Shown here: positions 53,474 through 63,227 of the stretch, in pieces
How positions within the stretch are numbered: the stretch's first letter is position 1
Layout: each line of letters begins with the position of its first letter
NCBI GenBank assembly: GCA_015055625.1
Contig: SVHU01000005.1
Location: 1-64,000, forward strand
DNA length: 64,000 nt
Reading direction: 5' to 3'
From: Clostridiales bacterium
Lineage (GTDB): Bacteria; Bacillota; Clostridia; Christensenellales; Pumilibacteraceae
Notes under the pieces: generated by a model
The model's database searches: none
Told to the model about the DNA's origin: nothing
What the model saw: only the letters and a program-made list of their open reading frames with translations
Made by a program: the position numbers and the translations under genes

Positions 53474-55327
53474 ATGATGAAGAAAATTATCGTTGTACTT
53501 ACATTTCTCATGGCTGTTATCTTTGCAATGACAGGCTGTGCTTCGGAATCTTATTCTGACGTTAGCATAAGCGGAAAGCAAGATACTTCTTACGTTGTTA
53601 CAAGTAATGGTGGAAGCGCAGTAAAATACGGCAACTACGTTTATTTTATCAACGGAAGCAGAGGCTACGAAGATGATAATGGCAATTCTAACAAGTTTGG
53701 CGACGTAGTTAAGGGCGGTTTGTATAGAGCCGAGTTTATCAACGAAAAAGGCGGAGTAGTTGAAAACTACAATGGTATAGAGGGTGTTAAAGACTTTATT
53801 CCTGCTACGGATAGCGAAACTGGAATTTCTCTTGCTTCTACTCAAAAGCTTGGATATACTAGACAGCTTGAAAACGTTGTAAATAATCAGCTTCTCGTTC
53901 CTAAGACAATTGGAACAAGTGGATATGCTGACGGTGGAATTTATATTTTTGATGATTACGTTTACTACGCAACTCCTGCTAATACCAAGGATAAGAGTGG
54001 TAATATAATGGACAACTATACGACTTTCCTTCGTACTAAGCTTAATGGAACTGGAACTGAAGAGATTTACACCACGCAAAACGCAAGTGCGGACAAGCCT
54101 TACGGATTCTATAAATATAACGGTAAGATGTATCTTTACGTTATGGAAAACAACTCTAAGTATGGTAATTACGTAAATCGTATTGATATTTCTTCTAAGA
54201 AAGTAACCACCGTTGCTATTAACGTTGATAGCGTTATATTCCCCACTAATCCTATATACTATAAGGGAATGAGCAACGATAGCGTTTATGATGCTATTTA
54301 TATTAGATATGCGGCAAATGATTTCCCTGCATATAAAGACGATCAGGTAAATAGAACTGGATACGTTCTTTCTTATATGCGTCCTGATGGAAAAGAAATT
54401 GTTAGTTTTGCAGAGGGCAACACCACTTTGGATATCGTTGCTGTAAGAGAAAACCTTGTATTTTATAAAGACGTATACCTTACCGATACAGTTCTTGTAG
54501 CTCGTGACTACAATTCTATTTTTAGCGCGGACAATAAGGGCTTTAACGAGAGAGTTTATAATGGTAGCGCTGTTGCGTCTGCAACCGAGATTTATCCTTT
54601 CTTGGAAGGCGCAGGAAGTATTGACACTAACAGAATTAGTATGCTTACTATAACTTCCTCTTCATCCTCTTCAGCTAACGGCTCTTCAACTTCTACTCAA
54701 ACTCTTACTTATTACAACTCTACAACTTCTCAGGGTAAAACGATTGGATCGGGTTCTACTATTGCTGTTCAAACACACGACACCGCTGGTTTTTATTACG
54801 TTATAAACGACGGAACAACCACAAGCCTTCGTTTTTATAACCTTGCTTCTGGCTCTGATTATGCAAATACTATCAATTCCTCAATCGGAACAAGCACATT
54901 TAAGGCTGATAAGGTAGGCTCTTACATTGTATATACCGCAACTTTGGAAGAAAAGTTTGAAAACTATACTTTCTTTACCGATCTTCAAATCGAAGATACT
55001 GAGAAAGCAACGATGTTTGTTGGAACTAGAGTAAAAGGCGACGTTCGTTCTTCTATCAAGGAAATCGTTATTGACGAGAATTCTTTTGATAAGGTAAAGA
55101 CTGCTTATAAGGTAGACGACAAGCTTTCGGTTAGCAACCTTAAGATTGTATTGAAGTACTACGAAGACGAAGATGAAGAAACTGTTGATGAAAAAATTGT
55201 AGACGTAAAGAGTAGCTGGGTAACAGGCTTCGATTCTAGCGCGGCTAAAGATACTTTAGAGCTTACGATTTCTTACACTGACGGTCCTGATAGCTTTGCA
55301 ACAACTTATGAGATTTCTATAAGCTAA
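53474..55327 (+). CDS. Lipoprotein with beta-propeller-like repeats, unknown function
   Basis: The 617-residue lipoprotein has lipobox AMTG-Cys22. YGNYVYFIN, DDYVYYATP, YNGKMYLYVM and DTAGFYYVIND recur at intervals, as in DUF5050-type bacterial beta-propellers that read Y-x-x-YF in each blade. The C-terminal ~110 residues form a beta-rich domain. No enzyme motif was seen; a surface binding role is possible. GGAG lies before the double ATG. Confidence 0.7.
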   Translation: MMKKIIVVLTFLMAVIFAMTGCASESYSDVSISGKQDTSYVVTSNGGSAVKYGNYVYFINGSRGYEDDNGNSNKFGDVVKGGLYRAEFINEKGGVVENYNGIEGVKDFIPATDSETGISLASTQKLGYTRQLENVVNNQLLVPKTIGTSGYADGGIYIFDDYVYYATPANTKDKSGNIMDNYTTFLRTKLNGTGTEEIYTTQNASADKPYGFYKYNGKMYLYVMENNSKYGNYVNRIDISSKKVTTVAINVDSVIFPTNPIYYKGMSNDSVYDAIYIRYAANDFPAYKDDQVNRTGYVLSYMRPDGKEIVSFAEGNTTLDIVAVRENLVFYKDVYLTDTVLVARDYNSIFSADNKGFNERVYNGSAVASATEIYPFLEGAGSIDTNRISMLTITSSSSSSANGSSTSTQTLTYYNSTTSQGKTIGSGSTIAVQTHDTAGFYYVINDGTTTSLRFYNLASGSDYANTINSSIGTSTFKADKVGSYIVYTATLEEKFENYTFFTDLQIEDTEKATMFVGTRVKGDVRSSIKEIVIDENSFDKVKTAYKVDDKLSVSNLKIVLKYYEDEDEETVDEKIVDVKSSWVTGFDSSAAKDTLELTISYTDGPDSFATTYEISIS

Positions 55328-55335
55328 ATTAGTAT

Positions 55336-55374
55336 AAAACCGTTTGACAAATACTGTCGAGCGGTTTTTATTTT
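55336..55374 (+). terminator. Terminator of the lipoprotein gene
   Basis: A 14-bp stem, AAAACCGTTTGACA (55336-55349)/TGTCGAGCGGTTTT (55355-55368), followed by TATTTT. Confidence 0.8.
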
Positions 55375-55473
55375 CAAAAAAGCTTACGGTATATATATTA
55401 AATAAGGAATAGGAATTTTGCTTAAAAAATCGCTAAAACTAAACATTTTAAAGCAAAATCGTATGTTTTTTGC

Positions 55474-55502
55474 TTGACATAAGCCTTGTAATAGTGTAAA
55501 AT
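55474..55502 (+). promoter_or_regulatory. Promoter of the rplM-rpsI operon
   Basis: TTGACA (55474-55479), 17 bp, TAAAAT (55497-55502). Confidence 0.85.
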
Positions 55503-55504
55503 AG

Positions 55505-55660
55505 TGGGGCATCTTGGAAAAGGTGGATTTTGTCGAGCGCGATTAGCCCTTGCGTTTTAACGAAAACATTCTTTTTTAAGGCGTAGTCATCTTTATCCGT
55601 CAGCGTGAAATTTCGGATAAAACGTGCAAAATAATTAAAATATAAAAAAGGATATTGATA
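55505..55660 (+). ncRNA. Leader of the L13-S9 operon (candidate L13 leader)
   Basis: About 155 untranslated bases lie between the promoter and rplM. They hold a CGTT/AACG hairpin near 55553-55562 and a clear hairpin, TTATCCG (55593-55599)/CGGATAA (55614-55620), with a GTCAGCGTGAAATT loop. Firmicutes L13 operons commonly carry an autogenous leader here. Assignment to that RNA family is by position and structure, not a covariance search. Confidence 0.45.
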
Positions 55661-55662
55661 CC

Positions 55663-56112
55663 ATGAAAACTACATTTATGGCTAACGAACAGAATATCGA
55701 ACGTAAATGGTACTTGGTAGATGCAGCAGGCATGCCCTTAGGAAGAGTAGCTAGCCAGGTTGCAACTGTTCTTAAAGGCAAGAACAAGCCTACCTACACC
55801 CCCCACGTTGATACTGGAGATTTCGTTATCGTTATTAACACAGACAAGATGATTCTTACAGGAAAGAAGCTCGAACAGAAATATCACTGGACACATTCGC
55901 AGTATATGGGTGGACTTAAACTTACCCAGTACAAGACCATGATGGCAAACAAGAGTGACGACGTTCTCTACGTTGCAATCAAAGGTATGTTGCCCAAGAA
56001 CGCACTTGGCAGAAAGATGCTCAAGAAAGTTCGTATCTACAAGGATGGCGAACATAAGCATGAAGCACAACAGCCCGAAGTTCTTAATTTACAGGTAAAG
56101 AGGTACAACTAA
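55663..56112 (+). CDS. rplM: 50S ribosomal protein L13
   Basis: The 149-residue protein shows the full L13 pattern: [57 protein letters not shown] and [12 protein letters not shown]. It is an early-assembly protein of the large ribosomal subunit. rpsI begins 2 bases after its stop, the universal L13-S9 arrangement. Confidence 0.98.
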   Translation: MKTTFMANEQNIERKWYLVDAAGMPLGRVASQVATVLKGKNKPTYTPHVDTGDFVIVINTDKMILTGKKLEQKYHWTHSQYMGGLKLTQYKTMMANKSDDVLYVAIKGMLPKNALGRKMLKKVRIYKDGEHKHEAQQPEVLNLQVKRYN

Positions 56113-56113
56113 T

Positions 56114-56524
56114 ATGGCTAAAGCAAACGCAAAGAAGAAAATTCAGTATTGGGGAACTGGTAGACGTAAAAAGGCTATCGCACGTGTTCGTCTTGTTCCT
56201 GGTAACGGTTCTATCACCATTAATAAGCGTACTATGGACGACTATTTTGGTGAGGAAACTTTGAAGTATGTTGTAAATCAGCCCCTCGTTTTGGTTAACG
56301 CTCTTGACAAGTTCGATATTTTCGTAAACGTTGTTGGCGGTGGAATTTCTGGACAGGCTGGTGCTATTCGTCACGGTATTTCTCGTGCGCTCGTTATCGC
56401 AGAAGAAACCTATAAGCCCGCTCTTAAGAAGGCTGGTTTCCTTACTCGTGATCCTAGAATGAAGGAAAGAAAGAAGTACGGCTTGAAGAAAGCTCGTCGC
56501 GCTCCTCAGTTCAGCAAGAGATAA
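56114..56524 (+). CDS. rpsI: 30S ribosomal protein S9
   Basis: The 136-residue protein has [22 protein letters not shown] at the start, [19 protein letters not shown] in the middle and the extended basic tail ending [12 protein letters not shown], which reaches the P-site tRNA in ribosomes. Co-transcribed with rplM, and followed by a strong terminator. Confidence 0.98.
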   Translation: MAKANAKKKIQYWGTGRRKKAIARVRLVPGNGSITINKRTMDDYFGEETLKYVVNQPLVLVNALDKFDIFVNVVGGGISGQAGAIRHGISRALVIAEETYKPALKKAGFLTRDPRMKERKKYGLKKARRAPQFSKR

Positions 56525-56544
56525 TTCATTTATCGCAATTACAG

Positions 56545-56576
56545 AACGCTCTATGCAATACGCATGGAGCGTTTTT
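56545..56576 (+). terminator. Terminator of rplM-rpsI
   Basis: A 12-bp stem, AACGCTCTATGC/GCATGGAGCGTT with one G-T pair, then TTT. Confidence 0.8.
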
Positions 56577-56606
56577 GTTGTTTTGAAAGATTATTATAAT
56601 ATTTTG

Positions 56607-56635
56607 TTGCTATTGTGGTTGTATTTTGGTATAAT
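56607..56635 (+). promoter_or_regulatory. Promoter of rsmA
   Basis: TTGCTA (56607-56612), 17 bp, TATAAT (56630-56635). Confidence 0.75.
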
Positions 56636-56664
56636 ATAAAAAGAATAATAAGGAAGCAAAGGTT

Positions 56665-57486
56665 ATGAACATTAGTGAAATAACAAAAAAATATGATTTT
56701 AGGTTTTCTAAAAAGTACGGACAAAACTTTATTGGCGACGAAAACTTACTTTCGGCAATAGTAAATGATGCGCAGATAACGGAAGAGGACGTTGTTTTGG
56801 AGATTGGACCTGGAGCTGGAACGCTTACAAGACAGATTGCAAAAAGAGCGAAGCGTGTGGTTGCGTACGAAATTGACAAAACGCTAGAGCCAATTCTTGA
56901 CGATACTTTGGCAGATATTGATAACGTAGAAGTGATATTCGACGATATTATGGAAGTTAGCGAACAGGAAATTCGCGCAAACGTGGGTGACAAGTTCAAA
57001 ATCGTTGCAAACCTTCCGTACTATATTACAACCCCTATACTTTTCAAATTTTTATCAAGCTCTTTAGGTGTAGTTAGCTTTACGGTAATGGTGCAAAAAG
57101 AGGTTGCCGAGCGTATTTGCGCAAAACCTCATACGTCCGACTATGGCGCGCTTACCGTGTCAGTTGCACTTAAAGGAGAGGCTAGTATTCCGAGAATAGT
57201 AAACCGTAACAACTTTACACCTCCGCCAAACGTAGATAGCGCGATTGTGAAAATCGATTTGAAAAAGCGTTATGATATAATGCGAGAGGATAAGATAGAT
57301 GCTTTGGTAAGAGGCGCGTTCGCAATGAAGAGAAAAACGCTTGTAAACAATCTTTGCTCTTCGTTGGGGTTTAGTAGAGTGGATGCGGAAAAATATTTAG
57401 CTCAGCTTAATCTTAAGCCTACGGTAAGAGCGGAAGAGCTTAGCGCCGAGCAGTTTGCTCAGCTTTGTAACGTATTATATAGCTAA
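56665..57486 (+). CDS. rsmA: 16S rRNA dimethyladenosine transferase RsmA (KsgA)
   Basis: The 273-residue enzyme dimethylates two adjacent adenosines near the 3' end of 16S rRNA. Motifs: KKYGQNFIGDENLL, SAM-binding EIGPGAGTLT, NLPYYITTPI (catalytic) and VQKEVAER. Length and order are standard. The usual neighbours (rnmV, tatD) are not beside it. It is transcribed alone, from its own promoter. Confidence 0.96.
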   Translation: MNISEITKKYDFRFSKKYGQNFIGDENLLSAIVNDAQITEEDVVLEIGPGAGTLTRQIAKRAKRVVAYEIDKTLEPILDDTLADIDNVEVIFDDIMEVSEQEIRANVGDKFKIVANLPYYITTPILFKFLSSSLGVVSFTVMVQKEVAERICAKPHTSDYGALTVSVALKGEASIPRIVNRNNFTPPPNVDSAIVKIDLKKRYDIMREDKIDALVRGAFAMKRKTLVNNLCSSLGFSRVDAEKYLAQLNLKPTVRAEELSAEQFAQLCNVLYS

Positions 57487-57505
57487 AATTTAATCACTAA
57501 AAAGT

Positions 57506-57539
57506 AACGAGTTGTCTATGTTTTGACAGCTCGTTTTTT
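57506..57539 (+). terminator. Terminator of rsmA
   Basis: An 11-bp stem, AACGAGTTGTC/GACAGCTCGTT with one G-T pair, then TTTT. Confidence 0.8.
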
Positions 57540-57679
57540 GCTCAAAAAGCGCATACGTATTTACGATTTTGGTGAATTGGGGTTAAAAAACGAGCGTTTC
57601 TGAAGCGGTGTTTATTGGGTTTTATAGGGTATTAGTTGTTTGTGTTTTGCATAAAAAATGGTAAAAATTATAAAAAGTA

Positions 57680-57708
57680 TTGACAGAACAAGTTTTTTTG
57701 TTTATAAT
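57680..57708 (+). promoter_or_regulatory. Perfect consensus promoter of the giant esterase lipoprotein gene
   Basis: TTGACA (57680-57685), 17 bp, TATAAT (57703-57708). It shares TATTGACAGAA with the TetR-gene promoter. The transcript start is followed by the inverted repeat ATTAATA/TATTAAT near 57718-57736, a possible operator. Confidence 0.85.
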
Positions 57709-57787
57709 ATTAGGTGCATTAATAAAATATATTAATACTTGTTCTACAAGAGTTTAGGATTGTAAAACAGGTAAAATAGGAGGAAAA

Positions 57788-60700
57788 ATGGATAAGAAGA
57801 AATTGCTAAAAGCAGGTCTTGCAAGCATGTTGTGTCTTACTATTGGAGGCGTGGTAGTAGCGTGCTCGGATGGTAGTGGAGATGGCGGAAAGGATGATCA
57901 ACCGCCTGTAACACACGAGATAACTGCAACAATTGCTAATACCAATATCGAAGTTGGTAAAAACGAAAGTATTTCGCTTGACGTTGAAACGTTAGAGGGC
58001 GAGGAGTTTACTTGCGTTACCGATAAGTCTGGCGTTATTTTCTATGATGCTAAAAACGGTAAGATAATAGGTGTTAGCGAAGGAACTGTAAACATGACGT
58101 TTACAGTAAAGGGAAAGCCGTCGATAACCAAAACAATTACAATAACGGTTGTCGCACCTACAACTCAGTATGAGGTAATAATCGGAGATAGCGAGCCTAT
58201 TAACGTTATGTACGGTCATAAGATTGAAAAGCCTGCTGACCCTGTAAAGGAGAGCACAGTGTCTACCGTATATACTTTTGACTGCTGGGTAAAAGAGGGT
58301 ACTGATATTGAATGGGATTTTGATACGCCTGTAACAGGTCCTGTGGTATTGGAAGCAAAGTGGACTGAAAGTGCAAGAAAGTACACTGTAACTGTGGGCG
58401 GTGAAGAGGCAGAATACGAGTATAACAGCAAGATTACAGCTCCTGCCGATCCCGATGATTATACTACTGAAACAAAGATTTATACCTTTGAATATTGGAA
58501 GAATACAGCAACGGGTGAAAAGTGGAACTTTAACGTAGACAAGGTTATTTCCGACGGTATTGTCTTAGAGCCTTATTTTAGCGAGGCTGACAGAACGTTT
58601 GCAGTTGACGTAGAAATAGCCTCCAACCAGGTGAATCTCGGTGCGAAGCAGTATTATACGTATGAGTTTAGCGAAGCGGAAATTGAGGCTATGAACGTTG
58701 TCTTAACTGACGGAACTAATGAGTATAAGGTAGACGGCGCTGTTGAGGTTTTACCAGGCACATATACTGTAAAACTTACGTATAACGGCGTAGAATACAC
58801 CAAGGAAGTAGTAGTTGGCGCTAATAATGAAAACAAGGTTGCATTTGCGCTTTCTACAAGTAAGCTTAACGGCTCGGTTGGCGGATTTAGCAGTTTTGCG
58901 CATGGTAGTAAAAAGGTAGTAAGTGGCGAAGAAGTATGGCTTGGATATTACGATTATACTTATCAAGATAAAGTTCAAGGTAGTGAGTATTATATCGAAA
59001 GTTACATTCTTTTCGAGCCAAATGACGGTAAAACTAATGCCAATCTTGTAGGACTTATGCCTGCAGTTTGTAACGAAGACCTCAGTTCTAACGGAGCAGG
59101 AAAGCTTATCGTTGGTGTAACGCAAGCAGGAAAGCTTGCATACACAATTGCAGGAGGATGGGGATCTAAAGCTATCGAGATTGCTGACGTAAGCGACAAG
59201 ATTACCACAAACGGAGAGGGCGGTTACGCATATAAGTTGGGTGTGTACAGAAACGGCGCTGACTTTGCTATATTTGTAAACAACGAGTATATCGATACGA
59301 TTTCGATTGGTATGTTCGAAGAATGTGGATTTGGCGTAGGATCTATGGCGGATAATCAGTCAAACGGATATACAAAGTTTGTGGAGTTTAAGTATTCGTT
59401 CAATGAAGAATTGCTTTCCGATTTGTACGACGCTTCAACAAACGAAAACGATATAGAAGTTACGGCAATTTTTGATACCGATTATGCTATTGCAAACGGT
59501 AGAAAGGTATATTATCAAGACGATATTACCTACGATCAGGCAAAACGTGTAACGCTCGAAATTTATAACAGTGATAACGAACTTGTAAAAACGGTTTATA
59601 CCGCAGAGCGTAAATTTGATATTGTGCTTGCTCCCGGTGCGTATAAGGCTAAAGCAACGTTTGCAGGAACAAAGGGAACAACCGTAAAAGAGAGCGAGTT
59701 TATGCTTGTAAAGAGCTCCAGGTCGTTCGTGTTTGATCTTTCTATAACCGACGTTGGTGGATCGTATACGCTTCCCAACGGAACTAAGGTTGATTCATTC
59801 GGGCAGAATTATACCTTCCCAACAGCTGACAGTATAAGTGTTTCTGACAAAACGTATGCATATATTAACGGCGTAACCGGTAGCACGTATTATATCGAAG
59901 CAACCATTACAAAGAAAGAAAAAGGCTGGCACGGATTTATTCTTAACTCTTCGGAGGGTGCGCCCACAAATGGATTTAAGAAGGTTGCAGTAGGTGTTTA
60001 TGACGACGGAAACGGAACTCCATCACTCTACGTTCAGCGTAGTATAGAGCATAATTGGGGCACTGGTATAGGTATGGGCTCTGTGGCTTCGTACACAGGC
60101 ACGGGCTCAACTTATAAACTTGCTGCGCTTCGTGTAAATAACAAGTATACGTTGTACATAAACGGAACTGTGGTTTGGAGCGAAACTATCGATTCTTTAA
60201 CAAAGGACGGTAAAATTCTTCCTGCGGACAATATTTCGGGCTTTGGAATATTCAGAGGACTCAACTTTAATCCATCTGCTCCTACTTTGAAAGATATTAA
60301 GTATACAACTAACTTAGAAGCTATAAACGCTATCTTTAAGGGTGTAAACGCAACGCTTGAGTGTGATGACAGCGTAAGCGTTGTATCTGGCGATAGAGTT
60401 GTTAAAAACGGCGGATCGGTTTACGGAATTGAGGGAACAACCAAAAAGGTTAAGGTGGAAGTTCCCGAGGGTAAAGTTATTTCTTACCTCTCCATACAAG
60501 TAAACGGTAAGGAGCAAAAAGTTTCTTACGCTCCCGACGGATCGTTTATGTTTGACCTTACAGAATGGGGTAAGATTGTAGTAGACGTTGAGTTTGAAGA
60601 AGCAAAAGAAACCACTCTTACTCTCTCTTATGCGTCAGCGTTTGTAGAAAAAGATGGCAAGAAAATTGCGCTTTATGACCTTAGCGATATTAACCCGGCG

Positions 60701-62446
60701 GATATTGAGGTAGAGGTTATTAACGTTTACGGAGGAAAGACGGAGTCGTTCGTGTTTGACGGAACGAGTAAAACTCTTAACGTAAATACTGGAACGTTTA
60801 AGATTAACTTTGTTTACAAAAACAATTTGTGGAGCAAGGATATAGTTGTAGGTGAGGACGGAGCAGAAGTTGTTGGATTGCTTTCAGACGTTTATCTTGG
60901 CGGAGCAATTACATTTACTACAAATACTGGCGCTCAGACAACTATTAAGTCGTTTGATAAAGCAGAAGTTGGCTCAACTTCCGGTAACGGTTGGGCGCTT
61001 GTAGACGGATACCGTAATAATATAAGCACCTCTAGTTATACTTTTGCATTCCAAAATGAAGTAGTTGGTAGCAAGTATTATCTAGAAGGCGTGTTTGACT
61101 CTACACAGACTTCTTATAGCATGTATGACAATAAATTCTCAGGCTTGCTTATCGCTCATGTAAATGATACTGCTTTGGACGGAAATGGACACAGTAAGTC
61201 GGTAGCGTACATTAAAAACGATAGTGTTGTGCTTGGAACTACGGACACTTGGTCGCTTTCTATGCCTATTACTATTGCAAACTACAAAGACGTGCTTGGC
61301 GAGGGTAATTACGATCCTACCGCTGTTAAGCTTGGTGTTCTCAGAAATGGAACAGACTTCTATTTCTTTGTAAACGACGTATTCGTAGCGTATAGAAAGA
61401 TTGATACTTACGGTAATAACGTAAGCGGATTTGGTGTTGCATCCAACGTAGTTAATAACGTAATTTCCAACTTTAACTATACGACTAACGAGCAGGCGTT
61501 AAACGAAATAACCTCGGGTATTCAGGTAACTAATCGTTCTATTGATATCTACTTGATTGCAGGTCAGTCCAACGCTGCTGGATATACCAACTTTAACTCT
61601 GTAAACTTGCTTCCCCTTGACGAGCATTATATCTACGGATATCAGAACATTATGTACGCAGGTAATGCGGAATCTTCTGCAAACAACTATACAACAACGG
61701 TTGATCACGAGCATCCTTGGTCGTTGCTCCGTGCAGGACAAGGCGCAGGAACAGGTAAGATTGGACCCGAAATTGGTATGGCAAACGTTCTTTCTTCTTA
61801 CTATAACGTAGAAAGCGGAAAGCAAGCAGGATTTATTAAGTTTGCTCACGGCGGAACTTGCTTGCTCGACTCTATTACTGGCGAAAATAAAGCGGGCGGA
61901 AACTGGGTATCTCCCTCTTATGAGGCAACCATTACTCCTAAATCTCCCGGAAAGCTTACCGGTGGATTGTACAGAAGCTTATTAGAGCAGGTAGAAAAGA
62001 ATATCGGCGAGCTTAAGGCAATGGGATATTCTGATATTAACGTTAAGGGCTTGTATTGGATGCAGGGTGAGTCTGACAAGGGAAATCCCACCGAATACTT
62101 AAAGGCGTTCAAGTACTTTGCGTCAGACGTCAGATCCGACCTTACAAAGATTTGCGGTCAGGATTTGTCTAAGATGCCCATTCTTATCGGCGAAATTTCC
62201 AGAACGTCTGGATCTGCTGTTCAAGGTACGGTAAGTACCAATAATGCGTTCATTGCAATGCAGAGAACTATTCCCGACCACGTAAACGATACTTACGTTA
62301 TTGCGGCAGGTGATTACGATATCAACAAGCTTGTAAACGGAAGCAATACGGCTGTTGGAACGGATAGCTGGCACTGGAACTACAAAGACCATATCGAGAT
62401 TGGTAAGCTTGTAGGAAACTGTATTCTTGACAATATTTTGGACTAA
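57788..62446 (+). CDS. Giant lipoprotein with lectin-like modules and a C-terminal SGNH esterase domain
   Basis: The 1552-residue lipoprotein has lipobox VVA-Cys26, a BIG2-like immunoglobulin domain (about 40-120), two InlB-like repeats ending AKW and YFS (about 122-270), three concanavalin-like modules with regulatory-like beta domains between them (about 270-1240), and an SGNH hydrolase (sialate O-acetylesterase-like) domain from about 1250 to the end. The esterase triad looks intact: Ser1261 in LIAGQSNAAG, Asp1526 and His1529 in TDSWHW, with LYWMQGESD between them. It probably removes acetyl groups from a glycan bound by the modules. AGGAGG sits 6 bases before the ATG. Confidence 0.8.
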   Translation: MDKKKLLKAGLASMLCLTIGGVVVACSDGSGDGGKDDQPPVTHEITATIANTNIEVGKNESISLDVETLEGEEFTCVTDKSGVIFYDAKNGKIIGVSEGTVNMTFTVKGKPSITKTITITVVAPTTQYEVIIGDSEPINVMYGHKIEKPADPVKESTVSTVYTFDCWVKEGTDIEWDFDTPVTGPVVLEAKWTESARKYTVTVGGEEAEYEYNSKITAPADPDDYTTETKIYTFEYWKNTATGEKWNFNVDKVISDGIVLEPYFSEADRTFAVDVEIASNQVNLGAKQYYTYEFSEAEIEAMNVVLTDGTNEYKVDGAVEVLPGTYTVKLTYNGVEYTKEVVVGANNENKVAFALSTSKLNGSVGGFSSFAHGSKKVVSGEEVWLGYYDYTYQDKVQGSEYYIESYILFEPNDGKTNANLVGLMPAVCNEDLSSNGAGKLIVGVTQAGKLAYTIAGGWGSKAIEIADVSDKITTNGEGGYAYKLGVYRNGADFAIFVNNEYIDTISIGMFEECGFGVGSMADNQSNGYTKFVEFKYSFNEELLSDLYDASTNENDIEVTAIFDTDYAIANGRKVYYQDDITYDQAKRVTLEIYNSDNELVKTVYTAERKFDIVLAPGAYKAKATFAGTKGTTVKESEFMLVKSSRSFVFDLSITDVGGSYTLPNGTKVDSFGQNYTFPTADSISVSDKTYAYINGVTGSTYYIEATITKKEKGWHGFILNSSEGAPTNGFKKVAVGVYDDGNGTPSLYVQRSIEHNWGTGIGMGSVASYTGTGSTYKLAALRVNNKYTLYINGTVVWSETIDSLTKDGKILPADNISGFGIFRGLNFNPSAPTLKDIKYTTNLEAINAIFKGVNATLECDDSVSVVSGDRVVKNGGSVYGIEGTTKKVKVEVPEGKVISYLSIQVNGKEQKVSYAPDGSFMFDLTEWGKIVVDVEFEEAKETTLTLSYASAFVEKDGKKIALYDLSDINPADIEVEVINVYGGKTESFVFDGTSKTLNVNTGTFKINFVYKNNLWSKDIVVGEDGAEVVGLLSDVYLGGAITFTTNTGAQTTIKSFDKAEVGSTSGNGWALVDGYRNNISTSSYTFAFQNEVVGSKYYLEGVFDSTQTSYSMYDNKFSGLLIAHVNDTALDGNGHSKSVAYIKNDSVVLGTTDTWSLSMPITIANYKDVLGEGNYDPTAVKLGVLRNGTDFYFFVNDVFVAYRKIDTYGNNVSGFGVASNVVNNVISNFNYTTNEQALNEITSGIQVTNRSIDIYLIAGQSNAAGYTNFNSVNLLPLDEHYIYGYQNIMYAGNAESSANNYTTTVDHEHPWSLLRAGQGAGTGKIGPEIGMANVLSSYYNVESGKQAGFIKFAHGGTCLLDSITGENKAGGNWVSPSYEATITPKSPGKLTGGLYRSLLEQVEKNIGELKAMGYSDINVKGLYWMQGESDKGNPTEYLKAFKYFASDVRSDLTKICGQDLSKMPILIGEISRTSGSAVQGTVSTNNAFIAMQRTIPDHVNDTYVIAAGDYDINKLVNGSNTAVGTDSWHWNYKDHIEIGKLVGNCILDNILD

Positions 62447-62466
62447 TACAACTACTAAAGTAACTA

Positions 62467-62500
62467 AAACGGGTTTTACAATTTCGTAAAGCCCGTTTTT
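62467..62500 (+). terminator. Terminator of the giant esterase gene
   Basis: A 13-bp stem, AAACGGGTTTTAC/GTAAAGCCCGTTT with one G-T pair, followed by TT. Confidence 0.8.
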
Positions 62501-62535
62501 CTTGCGCATAAAATAAATTATTTTTTTAATTGGGC

Positions 62536-62564
62536 TTGCAATTTAAAAAAATTTGTGATATAAT
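62536..62564 (+). promoter_or_regulatory. Promoter of the SLOG-family gene
   Basis: TTGCAA (62536-62541), 17 bp, TATAAT (62559-62564). Confidence 0.75.
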
Positions 62565-62591
62565 ACCATACACTGTATATAGAGGAATATA

Positions 62592-63083
62592 ATGGATAGA
62601 AGAAAGACTTGCGCTTTTACTGGTAATCGACCGCAAAAGCTTCCATGGGGAGAAGATGAGAATGATTATAGGTGTATTGCGGTTAAAAATAGAATACGCG
62701 AAGAAATTCTAGGCGCGATAGAGAGAGGCTACGATACGTTTATTAGTGGAATGGCTTTAGGCGGAGATATATACTTTGCCGAAGAAGTTCTAAACCTTAA
62801 AAAGACGTACGATATCAAGCTTATTTGCGCCATACCCTTTCCCGATCAGAGCAAGGGATGGAAAGATAAAGACGTAGATAGATACTATGATATTTTGTCA
62901 AAAGCAGACGAGGCTATAACGCTGAGCGCGCATTACACAAGATTTTGCATGCACAAGCGTAACAGGTTTATGGTGGATAACAGCACGTTGTTGCTAAGCT
63001 TAGATTATGCAAATGACGGCGGAACAACGTCGACAGTTGCCTATGCAACTAAGCAAAACTTAGTAATTGTATCAGTCAAATAA
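62592..63083 (+). CDS. SLOG-family (DUF1273/YpsA-like) protein
   Basis: The 163-residue protein opens with TCAFTGNRPQKLPWGEDE, the signature of the YpsA/DUF1273 branch of the SLOG superfamily, and continues with GYDTFISGMALGGDIYFAEEV and MVDNSTLLLSLDY. SLOG folds bind nucleotides or nucleotide derivatives; in Bacillus, YpsA influences cell division. Function here is unproven. AGAGG precedes the ATG. Own promoter. Confidence 0.88.
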   Translation: MDRRKTCAFTGNRPQKLPWGEDENDYRCIAVKNRIREEILGAIERGYDTFISGMALGGDIYFAEEVLNLKKTYDIKLICAIPFPDQSKGWKDKDVDRYYDILSKADEAITLSAHYTRFCMHKRNRFMVDNSTLLLSLDYANDGGTTSTVAYATKQNLVIVSVK

Positions 63084-63133
63084 AAAAAATTTATAATTTA
63101 TGTAAAAAATAAAAAAAAACTGCATAAAAACAG

Positions 63134-63162
63134 TTTACAAACCAATGAAAAATGCATATAAT
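63134..63162 (+). promoter_or_regulatory. Promoter of the zinc-ribbon protein gene
   Basis: TTTACA (63134-63139), 17 bp, TATAAT (63157-63162). Confidence 0.8.
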
Positions 63163-63227
63163 ATTGTCGCAACGTGCATCAGTGGTTTAGCTAAAAGATA
63201 AGAAAAAATTTAATCGGAGAAAAGAAG

